NCBI GenBank assembly: GCA_021815245.1
Contig: JAKAHF010000199.1
Location: 1-5,472, forward strand
Reading direction: 5' to 3'
Source: Actinomycetes bacterium
Lineage (GTDB): Bacteria > Actinomycetota > Thermoleophilia > RBG-16-64-13
Length of the DNA stretch: 5,472 nt
Part shown: positions 1 to 5,472 of the stretch, one piece after another
Position numbering within the stretch: the first letter of the stretch is position 1
Layout of the letters: every line of letters begins with the position of its first letter
Translations under genes and position numbers: made by a program
The notes under the pieces: model-generated
Seen by the model: only the letters and a program-made list of their open reading frames with translations
The model's database searches: none
What the model was told of the DNA's origin: nothing

Positions 1-2
1 GT

Positions 3-758
3 CTCGGAGGAGTACGGCATCGCCTGGGCCTGAGCGGCGCGAGCGGCTTCAGAAGCCAGGAACTCCGATACCTGAATCTTGGCGCGCCCTTCTTCGACGG
101 CGCGGGCAAGAGTCTTCACGATGAGGCTGCACGACCGGATGGCGTCGTCGTTGCCCGGGATCACATACTCGACCTCGTCGGGGTCGCAGTTGGTATCGCA
201 CAGGCCGATGAGCGGCAGACCAAGCTTGTTGACTTCCTTGGTGGCGATGGCCTCACGCTTGGGGTCTGCCACGAAGACAGCGTCGGGCAGGCGGGTCATG
301 GTGCTCACGCCACCGAGGTTGATCTCGAGCTTCTCGAGCTCGCGCTCCATGCTCATGCGCTCCTTCGTGGGAAGAAGGCTCAGCTGGCCCTCTTCCTTGA
401 GCTTGCGAAGCTCGTGCATGCGCCGGATCCGGTTCTCGATGGTGCTGAAGTTGGTCAGAAGCCCACCCAGCCAACGGTGCGAGACGTAGGGCATACCCAC
501 GCGCAGAGCCTCGTCGCGCACGATGTCCATGCACTGCTTCTTCGTGCCGACGAACAGCACGGTACCGTTGCGACTGGCGATGTTGCGCACGAAGTCGTAG
601 GCCTTGTCGAGCAGAACGGTGGTCTGCTGGAGGTCGATGATGTGGATGCCGCCCCGCTCGGTGAAGATGTAGGGCTTCATCTTGGGATTCCAGCGACGCG
701 TCTGGTGGCCGAAGTGCACTCCCGACTCGAGGATCTGCTTCATGGATGCAGCAGGCAT
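3..758 (-). CDS. rpsB: 30S ribosomal protein S2, 3' end cut off by the window edge
   Basis: S2 is a component of the 30S subunit head/platform, bound late in assembly and needed with S1 for mRNA recruitment. The frame is open from the ATG at 758 to the left edge and gives 252 codons with no stop, so the C-terminus lies outside; E. coli S2 is about 241 residues, so little is missing. Family motifs are clear: ESGVHFGHQTRRWNPKM (residues 11-27), IHIIDLQQT (38-46), VLFVGTKKQ (67-75), HRWLGGLLTNF (94-104), PDAVFVADP (158-166) and LIGLCDTNCDP (183-193). The start at 758 is chosen because AGAGAGG lies 7 nt upstream; an internal ATG at 743 is less well placed. The 186-nt gap before it suggests its own promoter and leader. 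In most bacteria tsf (EF-Ts) follows, beyond this window. The region past residue 230 is Ala-rich, as in many S2 tails. Identification is secure. Confidence 0.97.
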   Translation of the reverse strand, partial: MPAASMKQILESGVHFGHQTRRWNPKMKPYIFTERGGIHIIDLQQTTVLLDKAYDFVRNIASRNGTVLFVGTKKQCMDIVRDEALRVGMPYVSHRWLGGLLTNFSTIENRIRRMHELRKLKEEGQLSLLPTKERMSMERELEKLEINLGGVSTMTRLPDAVFVADPKREAIATKEVNKLGLPLIGLCDTNCDPDEVEYVIPGNDDAIRSCSLIVKTLARAVEEGRAKIQVSEFLASEAARAAQAQAMPYSSE

Positions 759-793
759 TCTTGTACCTCTCTCTGGTTTGGTTGTCGTAGCCT

Positions 794-849
794 CTGAGGG
801 GCCTTGCCGGAACCGGCATGAGCGGCACCACCGGCGCGGCGATCCTCAG
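794..849 (-). repeat. Nested inverted repeats just upstream of the rpsB ribosome-binding site
   Basis: CTGAGG on the minus strand (849-844) is complementary to CCTCAG (799-794). Between them lies the near-perfect palindrome TGCCGG-TT-CCGGCA (818-805). The shape would be an outer stem closing an internal loop or junction about 20 nt upstream of the rpsB Shine-Dalgarno. GC-rich sequence forms such repeats by chance fairly often, so conservation would be needed to support a function. Confidence 0.35.
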
Positions 850-863
850 GTTTGTCATTGACC

Positions 864-899
864 ACCCCCTGAACGCGCACCACGTCCGCCCCAGGGGGT
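864..899 (-). repeat. 8-bp perfect inverted repeat (hairpin) in the rpsB leader
   Basis: On the minus strand ACCCCCTG (899-892) pairs perfectly with CAGGGGGT (871-864) around a 20-nt loop. The 3' arm contains AGGGGGT, which differs by one base from the consensus Shine-Dalgarno AGGAGGT and sits 5 nt before an ATG at 858. No T-run follows, so a simple intrinsic terminator is unlikely. The stem would hide that ribosome-binding-like sequence. Confidence 0.5.
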
Positions 900-912
900 T
901 AACAGCCGATGA

Positions 913-921
913 AGTTTATCA
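913..921 (-). promoter_or_regulatory. Candidate extended -10 promoter for rpsB
   Basis: The minus strand reads TGA-TAAACT, a TGn extended -10 element with the key T, A and final T of TATAAT matched. No good -35 is seen at 17-18 nt spacing, which extended -10 promoters can tolerate. Transcription would start near 906, just past the terminator-like hairpin, giving a leader of about 148 nt. A weaker alternative is TTGTGA (-35, 919-924) with a poor -10, TAACCC, 17 nt downstream. Confidence 0.3.
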
Positions 922-926
922 CAAGA

Positions 927-942
927 CCCCGTGGTTTCGGGG
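927..942 (-). terminator. Possible weak terminator hairpin after the sigma-factor gene
   Basis: Two nucleotides past the sigma-factor stop codon, the minus strand has CCCCG (942-938), a 6-nt loop and CGGGG (931-927), a perfect 5-bp GC stem. It is followed by TCTTGT, a broken T-tract, so termination would be partial at best. The position fits the end of the comM-dprA-xerC-sigma unit with some readthrough into rpsB. Confidence 0.35.
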
Positions 943-944
943 CG

Positions 945-1745
945 CTACGTGATCAAAGCGTCGAGATCGAGGTCCTCTTTGATGCGGCCACGAAGTCGCA
1001 GTATCGCTTTGGTGTGCAACTGCGAGACCCGTGATTCGGTGACGCCAAGCACTTCGCCGATCTCCTTGAGAGTGAGGCCCTCGTAGTAGTAGAGCCCGAT
1101 GACGATGCGCTCGCGCTCAGGAAGCCTCTCGATGCCGGTCGCAAGCGTCTCCTTGATCACCTGGATGCGGTACGCGCGGGATGGGTCGGGCGCATCGGCG
1201 TCCTCGATCGTGTCTATCAGGTTCACTTTGTCCTGGCCCGGACCGCTCGAATCCCAAAACTCATCGAGGGCCACGATAGAGGCGCAGCTGATCTGATTGA
1301 TGATGTCGTGGAACTCGTCGGAGCTCACTTCGAGTTCGGCGGCGATCTCGTCGTCGACCGGTGCCCGACCAAGGCCGTTCTCGAGCTTGGTCACCGCGGC
1401 TTCGACCTTGCGAGCCCAGCTGCGCACCGACCGCGGCACCCAGTCCAGCGCACGCAGTTCGTCGATGATGGAGCCCTTGATGCGCGACACGGCGTACGTC
1501 TCGAACTTGATGTTGCGCGACAGGTCGAACCTGTCGAGTGCGCCGATCAGTCCGAGAAGCCCGTATGACACGAGGTCGCCCTCCTCGATGTGAGCCGGCA
1601 AACCACTGCTCATGCGACCGGCCACGTATTTGACCAGCGGAGAGTACGCCAGAATGAGCTGGTCGCGAGCCTGCATGTCGCCGTGCTGCTTGTAGCGGCG
1701 CCAAGCTTCGTCGAGATTCTGTGGTGGTGTGTGGTCGATCGCCAT
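945..1745 (-). CDS. whiG: RNA polymerase sigma factor of the WhiG/FliA (sigma-28, group 3) family
   Basis: The 266-residue protein directs core RNA polymerase to a dedicated promoter set: sporulation genes for WhiG in Streptomyces, flagellar and chemotaxis genes for FliA/SigD elsewhere. Region 2 spans about residues 28-100 (LILAYSPLVKYVAGR, GDLVSYGLLGLIGALDRFD, then RIKGSIIDELRALDW). Region 3 spans about 104-185 (PRSVRSWARKV and GRAPVDDEIAAEL). Region 4 spans about 200-255, with the -35-reading helix-turn-helix LTLKEIGEVLGVTESRVSQL at 225-243. Region 1.1 is absent, as expected for this group. Start ATG at 1745, 12 nt after the xerC stop; only a weak AGAGAC lies upstream, suggesting translational coupling. 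No anti-sigma gene (rsiG or flgM) is visible. Whether the organism uses it for development or motility cannot be told from this window; whiG is chosen on gene order, and fliA/sigD is the alternative. Confidence 0.93.
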   Translation of the reverse strand: MAIDHTPPQNLDEAWRRYKQHGDMQARDQLILAYSPLVKYVAGRMSSGLPAHIEEGDLVSYGLLGLIGALDRFDLSRNIKFETYAVSRIKGSIIDELRALDWVPRSVRSWARKVEAAVTKLENGLGRAPVDDEIAAELEVSSDEFHDIINQISCASIVALDEFWDSSGPGQDKVNLIDTIEDADAPDPSRAYRIQVIKETLATGIERLPERERIVIGLYYYEGLTLKEIGEVLGVTESRVSQLHTKAILRLRGRIKEDLDLDALIT

Positions 1746-1757
1746 GCTTCAGTGTCT

Positions 1758-2720
1758 CTAGGCCCGAGGGTGCGCTCGGCGGTAAGCTTTGCGGAGATGG
1801 GCTGCCGACACGTGCGCGTAGACCTGCGTGGTGCGGAGCGAAGAGTGCCCCAGAAGCTCCTGGATGACGCGCAGATCGGCGCCACCTTCGAGCAGGTGAG
1901 TGGCAAAGGAGTGTCTAAGCGTGTGCGGCGACGTCCCGACGGGCGCACCGGCGGCCGCCAGGTAGCGAGCGAGGCGGCGCTGGACATCCGACGACGAGAG
2001 TGGCCGCCCGTTGCGGCTTACGAACACGTGACCCTCATCGGTATCACCCGAAACCAACCGAACCCGTCCTTGGTTGACATAGCGTTCCAGGGCCTCGAGC
2101 GCAGGCTTGCCGATCGGGACCAGCCTCACTTTGCGGCCCTTGCCCTTGGCTCGGAGCTGGCCGGCGTCGAAGTTGACATCGCGCAGCCTCAAGTCCAATG
2201 CTTCACTGCACCGCAGCCCAGAAGCGTATATTAACTCGAAAAGCGCCCTGTCTCGCAATTCGAGCGGTTTCGACCCGCCGATGGCGTCGAGGAGGACGCT
2301 CATCTGCTCAGGCGTCAGAACTTGCGGCAGCCGACGCGGCAACTTTGGTGAGCTCACCTCAGCCGCAGGACTTGCCTGCACCAAGCCGTTTTTTTCACAG
2401 AAGCGCAGGAAGCTCCGAACCACCGACAGCTTGCGGCTGATCGTGCTCCGCGCGTATCCGCCGGCCACGCCGCCCGCGGCGGCATCGGGATCAGGATCGG
2501 CCAGGGCAGATGCGAAGGCGGTGACATCACGCCTGGTTATGTGGGTCACATCGTCGACGTCTCTCGAAGCGAGAAAGCCGGTGAACTGTTCGAGGTCGCT
2601 GAGCGACGCCGTGATGGTGCGCGTGCTGTAGTCGGCCGCCATCAACCCCCGAACGAAGGCCGCAACGGCGTGGTCGACGTGCACGGACGACGAGAGAGTG
2701 TCTGTCTCGTCGTGCTGCAT
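1758..2720 (-). CDS. xerC: XerC/XerD-type site-specific tyrosine recombinase
   Basis: This recombinase should resolve chromosome dimers at dif near the division septum, with or without a Xer partner. Counted from the ATG at 2720 the protein has 320 residues, near the usual 300. An N-terminal SAM-like DNA-binding domain (about 10-112) is followed by the catalytic domain (about 132-315). All six catalytic residues are present with XerD spacing: Arg170 (YASGLR), Lys194 (KGKGRK), His266 and Arg269 (HTLRHSF), His292 (LLGHSS) and nucleophile Tyr301 (QVYAHV). An Ala/Gly/Pro-rich insert lies at about 76-89. The start is ambiguous: the open frame reaches a GTG at 2735 (325 residues), but AAGGAGG lies 3 nt before the ATG at 2720, which I prefer. 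A 7-A run falls in the codons for Glu-Lys-Asn (FCEKNG). The symbol follows gene order; xerD, or xerA if it is the only Xer, is possible. Confidence 0.92.
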   Translation of the reverse strand: MQHDETDTLSSSVHVDHAVAAFVRGLMAADYSTRTITASLSDLEQFTGFLASRDVDDVTHITRRDVTAFASALADPDPDAAAGGVAGGYARSTISRKLSVVRSFLRFCEKNGLVQASPAAEVSSPKLPRRLPQVLTPEQMSVLLDAIGGSKPLELRDRALFELIYASGLRCSEALDLRLRDVNFDAGQLRAKGKGRKVRLVPIGKPALEALERYVNQGRVRLVSGDTDEGHVFVSRNGRPLSSSDVQRRLARYLAAAGAPVGTSPHTLRHSFATHLLEGGADLRVIQELLGHSSLRTTQVYAHVSAAHLRKAYRRAHPRA

Positions 2721-2723
2721 CGT

Positions 2724-2730
2724 CCTCCTT
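2724..2730 (-). promoter_or_regulatory. Strong Shine-Dalgarno sequence for xerC
   Basis: The minus strand reads AAGGAGG, then ACG, then ATG (2720). The 3-nt gap is short but workable, and no comparable site precedes the GTG at 2735. It therefore favours the ATG. An ATG-TGA pair (2737-2732) lies directly upstream, a minimal start-stop element whose significance is unknown. Confidence 0.55.
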
Positions 2731-2744
2731 GTCACATTTCGGTA

Positions 2745-2765
2745 CCTACGGAGCTCGGGCGTAGG
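2745..2765 (-). repeat. 6-bp inverted repeat spanning the dprA stop codon
   Basis: On the minus strand CCTACG (2765-2760) and CGTAGG (2750-2745) are perfect complements around a 9-nt loop. The dprA TAG (2748-2746) lies within the 3' arm. No T-run follows, so this is not a standard terminator. It could be an mRNA-stabilising or attenuating hairpin before xerC, or chance. Confidence 0.3.
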
Positions 2766-3897
2766 CCGCCGGTCCTTCCCTGCGAACCATACCCGCCAGC
2801 TCCAGCTCGGCGAGCGCCGTCATCAACTCCTTGATCGCGAGCCCCGTATGCCCGATCAGTACGTCGATCGTGCAGCGCCCGTCGGCGAGCGCGTTCCAAA
2901 CCAGCTCGCCACGGGGAGTCAGACTTGCGACCAGGCAGAGTTGCTGATGTGAGCGGGGATCGAGTCTCCAATCCCCATCCACCTGCCGCGCTCCTCTTTC
3001 GATTCTTGTCTGCGATAGAAAGTCCTCCACTGCCGACCGGGCATCGAGGACGGGCGACGCACCATCGTGTAGCAGACTATTGCACCCTTTGCAGCCATTC
3101 ATGAAGATCGAACCAGGTACGGCCTGCACCGGACGTCCGAGCTCCGCCGCGCATTCGGCCGTCTGCAAGGCGCCGCTTCCGGGCGGCGCCTCCACCACCA
3201 CTACCGCGTCGCCGAGAGCTGCGAGGATGCGGTTGCGATGCGGGAACGTCCAGCGAGCCGGTCGGAAGCCCGGGGGCAGCTCGCTGATCACGAGTCCGGT
3301 CGCCGCGATGCTCTCGTACAGGCACAGATTCCGCCGCGGATACACCACGTCGGCCCCGCAGCCCAAGACGGCCACCGTGACTCCGCTCACGGCCAGCGCC
3401 GCCTTGTGCGCGCGTGCGTCGATGCCCATTGCGAGACCACTCGCCACAACCACACCCGCTACTGCGAACGCCGCCGCCAGTTGCTCAGCGGCGCGGACTC
3501 CATAGGACGTAGCCAACCTCGTGCCGACGATGGTGACCCGCGGAGAGGCAAGCAGGCCGCGAAGAGCCTCACCGCCTCCACGGATGAAGAGGCCGGCAGG
3601 CGGAAGCTCCAGGTGCGTCAGCTCGGGTGGATACTCCTCGCCGGAAAACGGCACAAACCGGAGATCCGCCGCCTTCATGGCAGCTCTGACTTCGTCGACG
3701 CGAACACTTCGCCGGAGCTCGATCAGACGGGCGGCGGCCTGAGGGGCCAGTCCCCGAGCCTGCAGATCGCGAGCCGATGCCCGCCACAGGCAATCGGCGT
3801 CGTGATGCCCAAGCAGTCGAAGAAAGCCGCGCCCGGCGCCTGCGCCCAATAGGGCCAGACCCAGGCAGGCGTCGTGGTTCGCGCTCGTGCCTCCCAT
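2746..3897 (-). CDS. dprA: DNA-processing protein DprA (Smf)
   Basis: DprA binds incoming single-stranded DNA in the cytoplasm during transformation and loads RecA; it is also found in bacteria not known to be competent. At 383 residues it has the full three-part form: an N-terminal helical (SAM/HhH-like) region (about 1-75), a Rossmann-fold core (about 80-290) and a C-terminal winged helix (about 318-380). Core motifs are VTIVGTRLATSYG (121-133), VASGLAMGIDARAH (151-164), VAVLGCGADVVYP (175-187), FPHRNRIL (218-225), APPGSGALQTA (237-247) and QAVPGS (258-263). GTR stands for the usual GSR, and Cys269 adds a CxxC to the common GCN motif; neither looks disabling. The ATG at 3897 follows the comM TAG with no gap and in the same frame; GGGG 9 nt before the TAG/ATG region is the only ribosome-site candidate, so initiation probably depends on comM translation. 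Confidence 0.95.
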   Translation of the reverse strand: MGGTSANHDACLGLALLGAGAGRGFLRLLGHHDADCLWRASARDLQARGLAPQAAARLIELRRSVRVDEVRAAMKAADLRFVPFSGEEYPPELTHLELPPAGLFIRGGGEALRGLLASPRVTIVGTRLATSYGVRAAEQLAAAFAVAGVVVASGLAMGIDARAHKAALAVSGVTVAVLGCGADVVYPRRNLCLYESIAATGLVISELPPGFRPARWTFPHRNRILAALGDAVVVVEAPPGSGALQTAECAAELGRPVQAVPGSIFMNGCKGCNSLLHDGASPVLDARSAVEDFLSQTRIERGARQVDGDWRLDPRSHQQLCLVASLTPRGELVWNALADGRCTIDVLIGHTGLAIKELMTALAELELAGMVRREGPAAYARAP

Positions 3898-5442
3898 CTA
3901 GCAGAACCCCACACGCCTGTGATCCAAACGCAACGACAAGGCTTCGGCTATGTGCTCGGGTCGCACAGCCTCCACGGCATCGAGATCTGCGATCGTGCGC
4001 GCAAGAGCAACCACACGCACGTATGCGCGGCCGCTAAGACTGTCCTTAACGAGCGCCTGCCGGAGTAGGCGGCATGCCTCCGGCGTCAACGCTTCGCGTT
4101 GCTCGGGAGACGTGCCGGTGCAGCTGGACCGCGTCCGCAGTCGTTCGACTCTGAACCTCCGCGCCTCATCCACCCTTCGCCGGACTACCTCCGACCGTTC
4201 GCTCTCATATCGCTGTTCGAGCATGGCCAGCGTAAGCGACGGCACCTCGATGAGCACATCGACGCGGTCGAGCAGGGGCCCGCTCAGGCGACTGCGATAG
4301 CGCTCTACGCTGATGGCCTGACAGCGACAGTCGCGCTCTGGGTGACCAAGATAGCCGCACGGACACGGATTCATAGCGGCCACGAGCGTGCAGCCGGCGG
4401 GAAACAGCGACGTGCCGGTGCGGCGCGAGATGGCTACCCGCCCCTCTTCGAGTGGTTGGCGCAGCGCTTCGAGCGAGTCGCGCGAGAACTCCGGAAGCTC
4501 ATCGAGAAACAGGACTCCCTTGTGGGCGAGACTGACCTCCCCCGGTCGCAACGTCGGTCCGCCACCCACCAGGGCCGAACGCGAAGCCGTGTGATGCGGA
4601 GCCCTAAACGGCCGGACGCGAACAAGCCCTTCTTGCCCGGTGGGCATACCCGCCGCGTTCCAGATGCGGGTGACCTCGAGCCCCTCATCGCGAGTGAGCG
4701 GGGGCAGGATGCCGGCCAACCTCCGGGCCAGCATGGTCTTGCCTGCCCCCGGCGAGCCCACCATGAGCAGGTGATGCCCGCCGGCCGCGACAATCTCCAG
4801 GGCCCGCTTGGCGAGGTGATGTCCGATCACATCAGCCAGTTCTAGGGAGTCGGCCCCGGCCGGCGACGGCCCGTCGCACCGCAGGCGAAGCCACCGCGCT
4901 CCACGCTCGACGACACGATCCCTTGCTCTGTGGTCTTTCACCACCAGAACCGCCTCGGCGAGCGAACGTACCCCCGCCACCGGCATGGTCGCCACCTCGA
5001 CGGCGGCGGCAAGTGTTTCTACGGAAGTGATGAGCAACTCGGCGCCCACTCGACCCGCGGCTTCCGCGATCGACAGCACCCCTCGGGTCGGCCTGATCGC
5101 GCCTTCGAGGGATACTTCTCCTACGGCGCCGATACGACTCACACACTCTTGTGGCAGATACCCACAGGCCGCGAGCGTCGCCAGCGCTACGGGCAGATCG
5201 AAACCCGGACCATCCTTGGGCACGTCGCCCGGGCTCAGATTGATCGTTATGCGTTTGGTCGGCAGGCTCAACCCGCTGGAGGCCGCCCCTGATCGCACTC
5301 GCTCGCGAGCCTCGCGGACCGCGGCGCCGGGCAGCCCTACGATCGTCACACCGGGTAGCCCGTTGCGGGCGTGTGCCTCGACCCGCACAGGCACCGCGTC
5401 GATGCCCACCATCGCGAACCCCCACAGCGAACCCACGCCCAT
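3898..5442 (-). CDS. comM: ComM/YifB-family Mg-chelatase-like AAA+ ATPase
   Basis: In Vibrio and Haemophilus, ComM is a hexameric helicase that extends branch migration during integration of transforming DNA; the actinobacterial homologues are commonly named YifB. The protein has 514 residues (E. coli YifB about 507). The N-terminal Lon-like/ChlI domain (about 15-165) carries NGLPGVTIVGLPGAAVREARER and FDLPVALATLAACGYL. The AAA+ domain has Walker A GSPGAGKT (229-236) and Walker B VLFLDE (310-315), then a four-cysteine insert MNPCPCGYLG...CRC (Cys360, 362, 372, 374) probably binding zinc. SGPLLDRVDV (387-396) and SGRAYVRVVALARTIADL (470-487) supply the arginine-finger and sensor-2 regions. The usual DVxGQ before Walker A reads DVIGHH here. 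The ATG at 5442 has a GGGGGG ribosome-site candidate 8 nt upstream. It lies 4 nt after the upstream gene's stop and abuts dprA, so it belongs to the same transcription unit. Confidence 0.95.
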   Translation of the reverse strand: MGVGSLWGFAMVGIDAVPVRVEAHARNGLPGVTIVGLPGAAVREARERVRSGAASSGLSLPTKRITINLSPGDVPKDGPGFDLPVALATLAACGYLPQECVSRIGAVGEVSLEGAIRPTRGVLSIAEAAGRVGAELLITSVETLAAAVEVATMPVAGVRSLAEAVLVVKDHRARDRVVERGARWLRLRCDGPSPAGADSLELADVIGHHLAKRALEIVAAGGHHLLMVGSPGAGKTMLARRLAGILPPLTRDEGLEVTRIWNAAGMPTGQEGLVRVRPFRAPHHTASRSALVGGGPTLRPGEVSLAHKGVLFLDELPEFSRDSLEALRQPLEEGRVAISRRTGTSLFPAGCTLVAAMNPCPCGYLGHPERDCRCQAISVERYRSRLSGPLLDRVDVLIEVPSLTLAMLEQRYESERSEVVRRRVDEARRFRVERLRTRSSCTGTSPEQREALTPEACRLLRQALVKDSLSGRAYVRVVALARTIADLDAVEAVRPEHIAEALSLRLDHRRVGFC

Positions 5443-5446
5443 GCCG

Positions 5447-5472
5447 TCAGCCCCCCACGATGTCCCTGAAGT
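5447..5472 (-). CDS. C-terminal fragment of an upstream gene, possibly YraN (UPF0102)
   Basis: Reading in from the right edge the frame gives FRDIVGG then TGA (5449-5447), ending 4 nt before the comM ATG and overlapping the comM ribosome-site candidate. The close spacing fits an operon. Actinobacteria usually have yraN, a small endonuclease-fold protein, directly before comM, and a short H-x-x-x-[AV]-like tail is compatible. Seven residues cannot prove the family, so the assignment rests on synteny. Confidence 0.3.

Larger units (their letters stand above)
759..906 (-). promoter_or_regulatory. Candidate structured 5' leader of rpsB
   Basis: This non-coding stretch between the sigma-factor gene and rpsB holds two nested or adjacent inverted-repeat systems. 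One is an 8-bp perfect stem (864-871 with 892-899). The other is an outer 6-bp stem (794-799 with 844-849) enclosing a tight TGCCGG/CCGGCA hairpin (805-818). Together they fill most of the leader expected from a start near 906. In E. coli, rpsB-tsf is repressed by S2 binding its mRNA leader. A similar role here is inference from position and structure only; I do not recognise a described RNA family. Confidence 0.4.

Noticed and set aside
79..797. Two plus-strand open frames opposite rpsB (79-489 and 414-797)
   Set aside because: Both are antisense to conserved S2 coding sequence and have Ser/Arg-rich or low-complexity translations with no ribosome site that stands out.
253..858. 201-codon minus-strand frame starting in the rpsB leader
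   Set aside because: About 168 of its codons are rpsB read out of frame and give a His/Arg/Ala-rich sequence without motifs. Only its start region is discussed, as a possible leader element.
864..899. 8-bp inverted repeat as an intrinsic terminator
   Set aside because: The 20-nt loop and the lack of a following T-run on either strand argue against it.
1590..2234. 214-codon open frame on the plus strand across the sigma factor and xerC
   Set aside because: It is antisense to two genes with clear family motifs, spans their junction and shows no domain. It is a codon-bias shadow.
1758..2735. Possibility that the tyrosine recombinase is a phage or integron integrase marking a mobile element
   Set aside because: Its length, catalytic spacing and neighbours match housekeeping XerC, and no attachment repeats, tRNA or cargo genes are seen.
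3080..3852. Plus-strand frames opposite dprA (3080-3505 and 3238-3852)
   Set aside because: They mirror the dprA codon bias and show no domain or ordered start signal.
4099..4845. 248-codon open frame on the plus strand opposite comM
   Set aside because: It lies wholly antisense to a well-conserved ComM coding region, has low-complexity Arg-rich composition typical of GC-rich shadow frames, and shows no recognisable domain.

Overview
The window is a compact, GC-rich block of conserved bacterial genes, all on the minus strand. Transcription runs from high to low coordinates: the last codons of an upstream gene (possibly yraN), comM/yifB, dprA, a Xer-type tyrosine recombinase, a WhiG/FliA-family sigma factor, then rpsB (ribosomal protein S2), which runs off the left edge. 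From memory, yraN-comM-dprA-(xerC)-...-rpsB-tsf is the actinobacterial order (for example Mycobacterium tuberculosis Rv2898c to Rv2889c), and whiG lies just before rpsB in Streptomyces. An actinomycetote, perhaps a deep-branching or coriobacterial-type lineage, is therefore the best guess. It rests on gene order and base composition, not on a search. Bacilli have an expanded form of the same order (dprA-topA-trmFO-codV-...-sigD-...-rpsB), so the block may be ancient.

Layout. At 5447-5472 is the 3' tail of the upstream gene. comM (3898-5442) ends in a TAG that directly abuts the ATG of dprA (2746-3897), in the same reading frame. xerC (about 1758-2720) follows after a short gap holding a strong Shine-Dalgarno sequence. 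The sigma factor (945-1745) starts 12 nt after the xerC stop. These four genes look like one transcription unit. The only gap of note, 759-944, holds a terminator-like hairpin, a candidate extended -10 promoter and a leader with two inverted-repeat structures in front of rpsB (3-758).

Biology. ComM and DprA act on incoming single-stranded DNA during natural transformation (branch migration and RecA loading). The Xer recombinase resolves chromosome dimers. The sigma factor would direct a developmental or motility regulon. rpsB begins the rpsB-tsf translation operon.

All main genes are recognisable, intact members of known families. I see no mobile element, CRISPR array, tRNA or rRNA, and no convincing new system. 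The points most worth a second look are the structured rpsB leader with a Shine-Dalgarno-like sequence locked in a stem, the in-frame single-stop comM/dprA junction, and an A7 slippery tract in xerC.
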